A stretch of 64,000 nt of DNA, taken from positions 124,001-188,000 of the forward strand of contig CAICTM010000002.1 of the NCBI GenBank assembly GCA_903772945.1, given 5' to 3'. Both the position numbers and the translations under genes were made by a program. Positions 18,761 to 28,733 of the stretch are shown here, piece by piece (position 1 is the stretch's first letter; each line of letters opens with the position of its first letter). This stretch comes from Seminavis robusta. Taxonomy: Eukaryota; Bacillariophyta; Bacillariophyceae; Naviculales; Naviculaceae. The notes below the pieces were generated by a model that searched no databases, was not told the DNA's origin, and saw only the letters and a program-made list of their open reading frames with translations.

Positions 18761-21685
18761 ATGGGCCTGTTTAGCAACAAAAAGAAGGCAGCTAACCGAG
18801 CTGAAACTAGGAATGTGTTCCAGCCCTTTGCTATGAGCAGGAGGCTCAGCAACATTGTCGAAGAAAACGACTCGGATCTTGACAATGACGCAGGAGCTGA
18901 TCTGAAGCGTAAGAATGCAAATAGCAACTCAAGAAACAATACACCGAAAAAGAAGAACACTCCTAGTCGACGCAAGCAGCGTTTTCATCGCCTCGTGGAG
19001 TGGGACTATGGCGACGTCAACCAACCAGAAAACTACCAGCCACCCAAGGATTTCTTGCACGTTCAAAGAGAGCGAGAAAACCAATTCTTTCAGGAGGGTC
19101 CCCAAAAAGGTGAAATGGTAGAGATCAAAAATGCAATGACTCTGGAAGATGCAATTAAGGCCAGCGAAAAAAAGGTGAAAGGCAAAAGGAAGAAGAATCA
19201 GGGCACTGGTGGGACATTGAAGATTTTCCAGTTTGCTGCAGATACCGCATCCCTGAGCAAATCATGCTCTTCTGAGTCGAGTGTCTGTAGCTCTGTTGCT
19301 TCTAACTCGGGAGCCCAACGTCCAACTGTGGAAGATATGAAGGTGAGTAGTAATGATCCTGCGGCATTTCCTCTGTTGCAAAGCTCTACGACGACAAGTT
19401 CTTTGAGCAAGAGAAATCCGGTGCTCCCGCAAGGAACGCCTAGTCGTAATGACAGCGACAATGACAGCAACGTCGTCAACACCCCTTCTGATAAAAGGCC
19501 ATCGAAAATTCCCAAGCTCAGCGCGCCACGCACCTCTACCGGTACCGCCCGAAGCTTGTTTACCCATGGAGGTGCGTCCCCTCAAGTCCAACCAAAGAAA
19601 CGGCCAGTTGAGCAATCAGGTCGCGCAAAGTTTCCAGAAAACAACAGTGGGAACCGCAAGGCTTCTGATGCGTCCCCTCAAGTCCAACCAAAGAAACTGC
19701 CAGCTCAGCAATCAGGTCGCGCAAAGTTTCCAGAAAACATCAGTCGGGACCGCAAGGCTTCTGATGCGCCCCCTCAAGTCCAACCAAAGAAACTGCCAGC
19801 TGAGCGATCAGGTCACGCAAAGTTGCCAGAAAACATCAGTGGGGACCGCAAGGCTTCTGATGAAGATTTTCCGAGGCCCAAGTTCCTCGCCTCGGAGGGT
19901 CCCACTAGTGTAGTGGAGTCTGATGCATTTGTTGGCTTTTCTTCCGAAACGCCCTCCTCGACTGGACAAGCCTCGTTCGGTGACTTTGGTTGGGCCGTTG
20001 CCGACCCTCAGGTTCTGCCTGAGCCACAGGTGATTGTATCCGAGAAAAAGCAGGACTTGCCGACGCATTTTGAGCTGGTGAAGCACGGTCGTGAAGCTGG
20101 CAAGAAGGGTGCAGTGGACGGTTTCGCGCCGGTTCAAGACGAGTCCCATACCAGTACCACCGGTGGCGATTTCAATCAAGAAGAAGTTGATAGCAGTAAG
20201 GCTGCTTATGCCGAGTCGCAAAGGCTTATCGAAAAGTCGCAAGCCCTTATCAACGATACCAAAGCTCTATTTCGACAGAGAAACGTTAGGATCAGGGCAG
20301 AAGGAGGATCGGTCTCCCCGAAAGATGATACTCAACGCAACAACGTCGTCAGATGGTCGCAGAATCAGCCAAAGGCAGAAGTGGCAGACTTCCAGAATAC
20401 TGACGAAGCTCCAAGCCCTTTCAAAGAAAACGAGAATACTGGCCCAGCCGTCTTTGACAGCAAGGATATCTTTCGCAGCAAAAAGGTAAAGTTCGAAAAG
20501 AAGATATGCAGCCCTTTGATGAAGATCCCATCGAATGACATGGAGCCATATGGACGAATAAGGATCACAACAGATGTGAAGGCTGCGCCTTATGAAGACG
20601 GTGTAAAGTCACAGTGGCAAACAGCTCCGGGCTTCACAATTCCCCCCAAAAACAAAGAGGCTCATCGTGATGTTAGTTTTCGCTTTGAGTATGAAAATGA
20701 TCGGTCAACACGAAAACAGAGGGATCCTCATCAACGAGTCAAAACGTCCGATTTAGCTACTCGTCGGCAAGAGCAAGAAACAAGCAGACAACAGCAGCTG
20801 AATAAATGGGGTAAGGAGGCAACTTCCTCTCAACTCGGGGCGGTGCCGATGATGAGTCCAGACTCGATGCATCTATTCATCGACAAGGTAGATAGCGTCG
20901 ATGATGGCTCCATCAACAAGAAGGGTTCTTTCGCGTCTACAATCGATTCCGCAGATTCCGATAGCACAGCCACATCCGTCAGCACATTCGTGGAGTCATC
21001 GCCTAGGGGCATCCGTGGAAGCTTTCCTTCTCAAATGATGCACTCGTCGTCGTCGCTTTCAATGTCTACGGCTTCCACAAGCATTATGAACGACGCTGAC
21101 TTTTTCAACAAGGCCTCGACATCGTCCAATGGTGGCCGCCCGCCTACTGGAATCCCACCAACGTCAATTTTCGGTTCCATGTTGTTTCAAGCAGGAGACA
21201 ACGACACCCGTGCATCTCAATCTGTGTCGAAATCGGTGTCCAAATCGATTTCTTCCAACCGAGACTCAGCTCGCGGCGTTCCACACGACATCCATGCCCT
21301 TGGCGACGCGGCTGTTTCCGACGTAACGGGTAGCACGGCTGCTTCGGAATGGATGATCCAAGGCAACAAGTTGCTTAATCGTTACTACCACAATGGCACC
21401 GGAGGATTGAACCAGAAGAAGCAGAAGCTCAGCCGCCAACTTCGCAAGAGAGAAGAACAGAACCTTCAAGAGTACCAGAACATGATGCTGAGCATCCAGA
21501 GAGACCGCCGATTGCAAGCACAGAGGCGCCCGATCAACGGCTTTGTATCAGACTTCAACCAACGCAACGACCCCTTGGACAAGATGCGCCGCCACCAACA
21601 TAAGTTTCAGTATCCCAATCAGAACAATCAATCCGGTTTCGTGAACCAGGAAGAAGACGATAGCAGTACACTGTTCGAAGCTTGA
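18761..21685 (+). CDS. Uncharacterised 974-aa low-complexity protein
   Basis: Single long frame of 974 aa starting MGLFSNKKKAANRAE. No known domain is visible. The N-terminal ~110 residues are basic and include LVEWDYGDVNQPENYQPPKD. Residues ~272-367 are three tandem copies of a 32-aa unit (core PQVQPKKLPA...SGRAKFPEN...RKASD). The remainder is Ser/Thr, Asn and charged-residue rich, with a short coiled stretch near 505-530 (AYAESQRLIEKSQALI). The C-terminal part has a basic helical patch (KKQKLSRQLRKREEQNLQEY). It looks intrinsically disordered, perhaps a scaffold or cytoskeletal protein (inference). Length and clean codon structure argue for a real gene. Confidence 0.75.
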   Translation: MGLFSNKKKAANRAETRNVFQPFAMSRRLSNIVEENDSDLDNDAGADLKRKNANSNSRNNTPKKKNTPSRRKQRFHRLVEWDYGDVNQPENYQPPKDFLHVQRERENQFFQEGPQKGEMVEIKNAMTLEDAIKASEKKVKGKRKKNQGTGGTLKIFQFAADTASLSKSCSSESSVCSSVASNSGAQRPTVEDMKVSSNDPAAFPLLQSSTTTSSLSKRNPVLPQGTPSRNDSDNDSNVVNTPSDKRPSKIPKLSAPRTSTGTARSLFTHGGASPQVQPKKRPVEQSGRAKFPENNSGNRKASDASPQVQPKKLPAQQSGRAKFPENISRDRKASDAPPQVQPKKLPAERSGHAKLPENISGDRKASDEDFPRPKFLASEGPTSVVESDAFVGFSSETPSSTGQASFGDFGWAVADPQVLPEPQVIVSEKKQDLPTHFELVKHGREAGKKGAVDGFAPVQDESHTSTTGGDFNQEEVDSSKAAYAESQRLIEKSQALINDTKALFRQRNVRIRAEGGSVSPKDDTQRNNVVRWSQNQPKAEVADFQNTDEAPSPFKENENTGPAVFDSKDIFRSKKVKFEKKICSPLMKIPSNDMEPYGRIRITTDVKAAPYEDGVKSQWQTAPGFTIPPKNKEAHRDVSFRFEYENDRSTRKQRDPHQRVKTSDLATRRQEQETSRQQQLNKWGKEATSSQLGAVPMMSPDSMHLFIDKVDSVDDGSINKKGSFASTIDSADSDSTATSVSTFVESSPRGIRGSFPSQMMHSSSSLSMSTASTSIMNDADFFNKASTSSNGGRPPTGIPPTSIFGSMLFQAGDNDTRASQSVSKSVSKSISSNRDSARGVPHDIHALGDAAVSDVTGSTAASEWMIQGNKLLNRYYHNGTGGLNQKKQKLSRQLRKREEQNLQEYQNMMLSIQRDRRLQAQRRPINGFVSDFNQRNDPLDKMRRHQHKFQYPNQNNQSGFVNQEEDDSSTLFEA
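19574..19861 (+). repeat. Three tandem 96-bp coding repeats
   Basis: Three head-to-tail copies of a 96-bp unit (32 codons) inside the 974-aa gene. All keep the frame. The conserved core is PQVQPKK...SGRAKFPEN...RKASD; copies differ by a few substitutions, so the array is fairly young. Confidence 0.9.
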
Positions 21686-21830
21686 AGATGCAGCGAGAGA
21701 CCAGCTAATTTGGAGCGTAGCTATTGCTCACAACCCATAAACCCATACAGTAGAAACTGATAACGAACTAGCTAGTAGAGTAGTTTCTGATCTGATCAAA
21801 GTTCCACCAGTCTGTGCCGCTATCAGACAT

Positions 21831-21876
21831 GTAGTGCAAGTTACAAAAGAGCAGTAGTGCAAGTTACAAAAGAGCA
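21831..21876. repeat. 23-bp direct duplication
   Basis: Two identical adjacent copies of a 23-bp unit beginning GTAGTGCAAGTTACAAAAGA, in the spacer between two convergent genes. Confidence 0.9.
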
Positions 21877-22046
21877 GTTGCAAATGCATGCGGTGCAAAT
21901 TAGGGGCGTGAAGTCTCAACTGAAAAGTTACTACCGTACAAGGATAGCAACACTACAGTGTACCGTCCGTAGCTGTTTCTGCCAGGTCAGTTCTCCACGA
22001 GACGGCGTGGTCGGTCACCCTCAGCTTAGCTTCAATGGAGTGCATG

Positions 22047-23231
22047 CTACACATCTTGCAGGAAGTCCTGCCAATCCCGCCGAAACCGTCGCGGTCGAGG
22101 AGGACTACTGCCGCCACCTGGTAGCTTGGGCAATCCAATCATAACGAGTGCTACAATGCGATCATTGGCAGTGGCCCCTACCAGTTCCCGAAAGGCTGGT
22201 GACTGTATCACAGGCCCTGTTGCCCACTTGGAGGCAATGTTCTCAGCATGCAAACTGAGCAATACATTCTGGACTGCAGCACAAGCAGCGGCATACTGAA
22301 GGAACAGAAAAACAATATTGCTGGTGAGACTCTGTAGAGGTGCAGATACCTTTCGGGTGTGGCAACTTACATCTTCCATTTCTCGTTCTGTTTGAGGTGG
22401 TACAAATGGAAGTGCCTGGTACATGCCAACGGTATTGTCGTTATCAGGGTGTAGCTGTGACTCTGATTGTACCGTGGCGACCAAAAAGGCGGGTATGCTG
22501 CTCCATTTGGCTTGTTTCTTTTCTGCCGTTTGCTCGGTTGCCGATGGCTTTTGAAGGGTCACATGGTAGGCAATCTCGGCCAAACGCTCCGTGGCGGGTG
22601 ATGGCGCAATCATGCGCTTAAAGGAAAATCGTTCTGTTCGTTTATGATTGGGAGCCCTCCGTCCACACTCCACAGCTCTGTCCAAGGCGTCGATCCAAAA
22701 TCTTGGTGCCAAAGGATCATTTTCGGGGTTGTTGGCTGGCCCGCCAAAATGGCTGGTGGTCCGTCTCGTTTGTATCAGGGTTTGGAAATGATGAGCAAGT
22801 GTAGCTCCATTATTTTCGTGCGAATTGAGTTCGTCATTGCTTGTGGGAGGATCCCCAGAGGCGATGGTTGTTGTGATAGTGGGGGTATTTTGGATGCGAT
22901 CGTGGTGAGATTCTTCCTCCTCGTCTGCTAGTGATGACAGTGACAACGACGAAAGAGCACTGGGTCGGGCCAGTGTTGGCCTTCTTGCAGTTTCAGTGGA
23001 TGGCGAGGACCAAGAGCTATTACTACTGCCAGTGCGCCCAGGACGAGTGGATATGGATCTCCGTCCGCTGGCATTACTGGTACCAGGTCGCTGACGCCGA
23101 TGGCTGTTGTGGTCTCCTTCTTCGGCTACCCTTATCCATGGTATCAGAGCCAGGGGAGGACGAGACTGGCTGCGAGCAGCTGATGCAAATTGCTGCATCA
23201 AATGGGAACGAAAGGCATTGCTGGTGTTCAT
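22047..23231 (-). CDS. Nitroreductase family protein
   Basis: Two exons, 23231-22371 and 22295-22047, joined over a 75-bp GT-AG intron, give 369 aa. The frame is open to 23291; the ATG at 23231 is preferred because it gives an N-terminus like a mitochondrial presequence (basic, Ser/Ala-rich: MNTSNAFRSHLMQQFASAAR). After ~140 low-complexity residues comes the nitroreductase fold: LIQTRRTTSHF, ALDRAVECGRRAPNHKRTER, then IPAFLVATVQS, YAAACAAVQNVLLSLHAENI, KWATGPVIQSPAFRELVG and RIVALVMIGLPK. These proteins are FMN-dependent NAD(P)H oxidoreductases; the closest look is to the YdjA-like group. The substrate cannot be told. The intron is stop-free and a multiple of three. Confidence 0.83.
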   Translation of the reverse strand: MNTSNAFRSHLMQQFASAARSQSRPPLALIPWIRVAEEGDHNSHRRQRPGTSNASGRRSISTRPGRTGSSNSSWSSPSTETARRPTLARPSALSSLSLSSLADEEEESHHDRIQNTPTITTTIASGDPPTSNDELNSHENNGATLAHHFQTLIQTRRTTSHFGGPANNPENDPLAPRFWIDALDRAVECGRRAPNHKRTERFSFKRMIAPSPATERLAEIAYHVTLQKPSATEQTAEKKQAKWSSIPAFLVATVQSESQLHPDNDNTVGMYQALPFVPPQTEREMEDVSCHTRKVSAPLQSLTSNIVFLFLQYAAACAAVQNVLLSLHAENIASKWATGPVIQSPAFRELVGATANDRIVALVMIGLPKLPGGGSSPPRPRRFRRDWQDFLQDV

Positions 23232-23393
23232 GGTGAGAGAAGTCAGATGGAGATCGAGGATGATCCAGGTTGTTGGTGTGTGGGTGATCATGCGAAATGC
23301 TGGGACGCCGCGTTGATCTTGCCACCACTTCCAAATCGTGAATCTTCTTTTGTTGACTATTTAGGTTATTTTACTTTGGACCATGGCAGAGAA

Positions 23394-23475
23394 GACAACG
23401 TGGCCGAGTGGTTAAGGCGGTAGATTCGAAATCTACTGGAGTTTCTCCGCGTAGGTTCGAGTCCTGCCGTTGTCG
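23394..23475 (+). tRNA. tRNA-Ser (anticodon CGA)
   Basis: Full cloverleaf of 82 nt. Acceptor arms GACAACG and CGTTGTC pair over seven bases, with discriminator G. The D arm contains GGCCGAGTGGTTAAGGC. The anticodon stem GTAGA/TCTAC encloses loop TTCGAAA, giving CGA, which decodes UCG serine. A long variable arm (TGGAGTTTCTCCGC) is typical of class II tRNA-Ser. The T arm is GTAGG TTCGAGT CCTGC. A and B boxes are intact and there is no intron. Confidence 0.97.
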
Positions 23476-23481
23476 TCAACC

Positions 23482-23485
23482 TTTT
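23482..23485 (+). terminator. Pol III T-run terminator
   Basis: TTTT seven bases after the tRNA-Ser 3' end; a short run such as this is the usual RNA polymerase III stop signal. Confidence 0.6.
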
Positions 23486-24346
23486 GCTATTACTGACAAC
23501 ACAGAGTTGCAAACAGGCTTATTATTTTGCTCTGTCTAGCTTGGGTATGCTTAGAAGCTTCCCTGTTGGGTAGCAAGCCAGCTACGGTAGCTCCATGCAA
23601 CCAAATCCTTGGGAAGAAAGCAAAGTGCCCTGTCCATTCATGATGCTCTCTCTCAGGAAGGCTTGAGTTTCTCTAGCTGTCTGGCTGTCTAACCAAACCT
23701 GGTACCATGTGGCAGATCACACATAGCCATTGGAGGTGCGGAACCAGGAAGCATGCTATTGAAGACAGGTTTTGGCCCAACGGGATGCAAAAGAGAGTTG
23801 CAGAGTGGAACAATCATGTATCCATGGGATGCCACGCACTGGCGATTGTAATTGTCAGTTGGTCTGTTGTTGGTCACCCTATGACATATAAGGTCCCTCC
23901 TTCAGCATCTTGCCAGCACAATGGTGGTCAGTCTAGCTAAAACCCCATGTTGGTTTGTGTCCAGTGAGTCATGAATTGAGTCGAGTTTTGAAGGAGAAAG
24001 TGCGCGTGCTTTCTCCTTTCAGCAAGGCGCCATCCGAAGACAAGCAAAAGATCCAAACAGGCGGCAGCGACGGACACAGATCACAAAACAGTTTTTTGGT
24101 CCTTTGGCATTGTTTGAGAGGCAATTGTGCTGTGTTGGCGCCAAGGCAAGCTAGCTATAGAGTAGAGTGATTTATTTGATACATCTTCAGAGCAACAAGA
24201 CCGTTCTATCTGTTGGAGCCGTCTTTTTTCGTTTGGATTACCAACTGCGAGAGATTGAGAGAAAAGAAAAGGAGACGTGCCGTTGACTCGTTCGTGCCTC
24301 GTTGATTTATATATTTTGGAAATTCGAGACAAGTGTTGTTGGAAAC
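23486..24346. other. Upstream region of CAND1, no supported gene
   Basis: About 860 bases between the tRNA and the CAND1 start. No protein or RNA gene is seen. With the tRNA it forms the divergent upstream region of the nitroreductase and CAND1 genes. Confidence 0.4.
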
Positions 24347-27300
24347 ATGTCGAGCAGCAACAGCAACATCAACGCTCTGTTGAAAAAGACAGAACACTAT
24401 GACAAAGATGAGCGATATATGGCGACATCTGATTTGTGCGAAGTCTTGAAGCGTCATGCTTCTCGCGACACAGGCGGCAGTTCTTCCGTCGGGAGTTTGG
24501 ATTCTTCCACGGAGCGTCGCATTTGCACGGCCGTCTTGCGATTGTTGCATGACAAATCGAACGATGTCCAAGCCATTGCCGTCAAGACGTTGGGGGTTCT
24601 CTTGACGACGGTAGGACAAGAGCAAGTGCTGGAAATTGCCGACAGTTTGGCCGATCAAGTGCTCGATGCCAGCAAGAGCGAATTGCGTGATGTCTATGCC
24701 ATTGGATTACGAACTCTGGTCAAGACCATTCCTCAATCCATGGGTCATGAAGTTAGTAAACGTCTGGTGGGACGTCTCTTGGAAGGAATTCGCACTTCGG
24801 ACAATCAAGAAATTGTCCTGGCGTGTCTGGATATTCTGACGGATTTACTGGGACGCTTTGGAGCCACGGCGCTCAGTGTCACACGACAACATGAACCCAT
24901 CTTGCAAATGTGCTTGACTCAGCTCGGCGCAGAAAGTCCCGTCGTCCGAAAACGAGCCGGCAACACTATTGGATGTTTGAGTGTCGTCTTGAGCGATGCA
25001 CTCCTCACCCGCATGGTACAGGCATTGTTGGGACAAATTGATCGAGCCGAACAGCAGCCATCGTCTGGAAAGGAAGTCATCGACACGCGAGCATTGATTC
25101 GAACCATGTGCACAGTGTCGGGAGCCGTGGGACATCGATTGGGACAAGGACAAATTGATCGCATCTTGCCCATTTTCTTGAAATTCACAAATCCAGAGGA
25201 TGCCGCCACAGGAGACGACGACGATGACGGAGAAGGCGCCAATGGTGGTGACGATGATGCCGCCATGGAAGATCCGGCCATGTCACAAGACTCGGAAGAT
25301 GAAACCGCCATGGCGTTGAAAAATGAACTACGGGAGTCCTGTTTCATGGGGTTCGAGTCGTTCGTTTTGCGTTGTCCAACCGAAGTGGAGCCGCATTTGG
25401 ATAACATTGTGCAAGCCTCGTTGGCATTCATGTCTTATGACCCTAATTACTCTTACGGAGATGACGACGATGGCGACAACAATATTGGCGAGGAGGACGA
25501 AGAGGATGCCTTTGAGGACGACGATGACGATGAATTCGAAGAAGACGACGATGAAGAGGACGAAGATGATGATGATGAATCCTGGAAGGTCCGACGATCG
25601 GCTATTCGGGCATTGAAGGCGGTTGTCGAAGCCAAGAAGCATGATCCCTCCACCCTTTGGTCCAAAAGCTATCCCGTCCGAAAGAGCAAATCTTCTATTG
25701 TCGCTACTGCTCTCGTCAACCGATTCAAGGAGCGGGAAGAAAATTGCCGGGTCGGCGTCATTGATTGTTTCACTCGACTGCTAGATGTGACAGTCGCAGC
25801 AGCTCATTCTGGAGTAATTGCCTTTGCGGATCCCAATGCCATGGACACTACCGCGAACAGTGCAAGCACCACTATTGATTTGCGCAATCAGTATGCGCCT
25901 CAGCTCGTCAAGGCATGCGAAAAATTGCTCAGTGTCAAGAAAGGAGGGGAACGATCCAAATCAAATGCGTTGATGCTCCTATCAACGCTCTGCACTGCGC
26001 CTGGAGGTGTCGGTGGCGGCAGCGAAGTGGCCTCGGTGTTCCAGCATGTCCAAACGTTCTTGGCCACCAATGGTGATCAAGCTCTGCACCGAGAAGGAAC
26101 CAGTAAAGCGTTGCGATTGGATGCCCTCTCACTGGTGCGAGCCATGTTGGTCAGTGGCAATCACGATCCTGTTCATATCCAGCAGGGGTTGCGACAGTCA
26201 CTTTTACCGGAGCTCTGCGAAGCGGTCAAAGAACAATGGTACAAAGTCATCGCGGAGGCGCTTCGTGCTTTGGCGGCAGTTCCTCGATTCTTTATCGTTG
26301 GCTGGACTGATCAAGATGATGAAGCCAGTCAAACAAAGGAGAAAGAGAAGGTGGCGAGTCACCTTTACGTTGCTATCGAACCCTTGTTGTCTGCACACGA
26401 CGTAGATCAAGAGATCAAGGAGTGCGCCCTCAAAGCCTGTGCCTCGCTGTTGTCTTCGTTGCATTCCAGCTTGAAGGTCGAGCAAAAAGATCGATTATTG
26501 CAGTTGCTCTTGGAGCGACTCAAGAACGAAACCACTCGCATTGCTGCGATTAAGACAATCTCCGCGATTGCCGCTTCTTCTGGATCCCCTGGTGTCGGCG
26601 AAGAAGACGCCATGGACGTGGACCGACAAGGAAAGATCGACTTGTCCCCCATTTTGGTGGATTCCATCTCAACCATGGCATCCTTCCTTAAGCTTCAGTC
26701 TCGATCCTTGAAGCAATCGTCATTGGAAGCTTTGGATACGATTGTGACCAATCACGGTTCTGCCTATGCCGAATTGGCAAACGGGGAGTTGTATGCCATG
26801 GTTTTGCAAGAGCTTGCTCCTCTGGTCGTTGACAGCGACCTTCATCTTAGTCACTTGAGCTTGTACGTGATTTGGTTTCATTTATTTGGTGCCATGGTTC
26901 CGCTTTGTTTGAAATGAAATGTGTCCTGACTCTGCTTGCTCATTCATTTGTCTCTCCCTGGCCACAGACGCGCAGCCATTTCTGTTCTGAAAGAGTGTCC
27001 AGCATGTGGTCCAGCAGTGAAGGCTCATGTGTTGCCAAACTCGTTGGTTCTTTCTACGTCCCCTCTGTTGCAGGATCTTGCGCTCGATTCTCTCTTGGCG
27101 CTCTTGGAGCAGATTGTCCTGAGCAACGCCGTGGAGTTTTCGGACCTGTTGGTCATGCTACGAGAACGTCTCAAGGAAGAGAAAATTGGAAAGCATGCGA
27201 TTTACAATCTGGCCAAGTGCATCGCCATCATTACTGCCACCACCACCCCCGAGAATCGCCAAGGTGTGGTTGATGAAACCCTCGTTTTGTTGGACAAGGC

Positions 27301-28573
27301 AGAAACTCCTGACACCAGCGCTGAACTTCGACGTGTTCAGTTGGCCCTGCTTGTCTCTGGGGATTTGGGACGCATGGTTGATTTGAGTACGCTCAGCGGA
27401 GGAGTGGCAGAGCGGCTTCAAAAGATCTACATGGAGTATTTCTTGTCGTCTTCAGAGGATCTGAAGCATGCAGCTGCATTTTCTTTGGGCCGCGCCTCCG
27501 TTGGTTCTCAGTCAGTTTTCCTACCCGTCATTGTCAATACAATGGACGAGAAGAACCAAAAGAAGCAGTATTTGCTGTTGTCTGCGCTACGTGAATACAT
27601 CAAGTGCAGCTTTCATCAATCGGGAGGGGATGGCATTGCCCCGAGTCTGCCTGTCGTCTTGCCGCACTTGGAAGCACACTGCAAAGAGGAAGAGGAAGGT
27701 GTTCGGACGATGGTTGCCGAGTGCCTTGGCTCCTTGACTTGTATGCAGCCTGACACTATGCTCAAGAAGCTGTCAGAGATCCAATCTGCGCACATGGAGA
27801 TCAATGCCCCTGGCGGTGTCGTTCCTAGCGACGATACCAAATCCAAGGAGAACTCGCTCGTATGTTGGACTGTAGCAACTTCTTTGAAACTCGCCATTGC
27901 TGGAAAGGTCGATTCAACCGAGCTGGCGAAGTACATGCCTGGATACTTGAAATTGTTGCAGCAGAAGGAACTCCATGTCCGCAATGCTGCCCTCCTCATG
28001 ACATACTCGGCTGTCCACCACATGCCTCAGGTGGTGTCCGGGCTCATGAAGGACGAAATCATGCCATCGCTTTACGATGTTGCAGAGTTGAAATTGGAAC
28101 GCATCGTGGATCTCGGTCCCTTCAAGCACACGGTGGACGACGCCTTGCCGCTTCGAAAGGCCGCTCTCAGCATCTTTGCTACCTGCTTGGAGAAGTTGCC
28201 GGCAAGCATGGACATTGCGGCTTTCATGCCTGTGCTGGCCAAATCGTTGGGTGATGTCGAAGACATTCAGCTCCACGCTCACCACATTTTGATCTCCATG
28301 TGTTTGCGGCAGCCTACGTACCTGGTTGCTGCCATTGAGACTTTCGTGGAACCTTTGGAGAAGACTATTCACAAGAAGGCCGGGCAGAAGACAGGCACAG
28401 AGTTGGAGCGATTGAATGACTGGATCAAGAGCTCTTTGAGAGCCATGTTGGCGCTCAGTCGATTGGATGGGGCCATGAATGCACGCAAGTTCGCGGAATT
28501 CCATCAACGCACCACTTCGAACAGCAAGTTTCGCCCAGTTCTTGATGCTCTAGAAGGCGATACTACTTCATAG
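24347..28573 (+). CDS. CAND1: Cullin-associated NEDD8-dissociated protein 1 (CAND1)
   Basis: Two exons, 24347-26862 and 26968-28573, give 1373 aa (human CAND1 is about 1230). The 105-bp GT-AG intron keeps phase. The start MSSSNSNINALLKKTEHYDK aligns with the start of the CAND1 family; an upstream in-frame ATG at 24302 is less likely. HEAT repeats run through the whole protein (LHDKSNDVQAIAVKTLGVLL and others). The acidic loop at residues ~371-410 leading into DESWKVRRSAIRALKAV is the family hallmark. The C-terminal region contains CWTVATSLKLAIAG and LGPFKHTVDDALPLRKAA, also conserved. CAND1 binds cullin-RBX1 lacking NEDD8 and exchanges SCF substrate receptors. Confidence 0.95.
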
Positions 28574-28733
28574 GAAGAGTCTCCTTTTCTCACTTGCAGC
28601 TGATGGGTGGGCTGAGTACGAGACATCTCTAGCTAGTCTAGAATGAATAACACATAACAATTGGAAGAGAAGTAATATGGGGTACTGATATCAAATTCAT
28701 CTAGGCAGCTCCCTGAGGAGTGGGAGGCCACTT

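Noticed and set aside
19574-19861. Direct repeats considered as a CRISPR-like array
   Set aside because: The 96-bp units are contiguous, in frame and part of a protein; no spacers.
24919-25431. 170-codon minus-strand frame
   Set aside because: Shadow of CAND1 coding sequence, which has strong family motifs.
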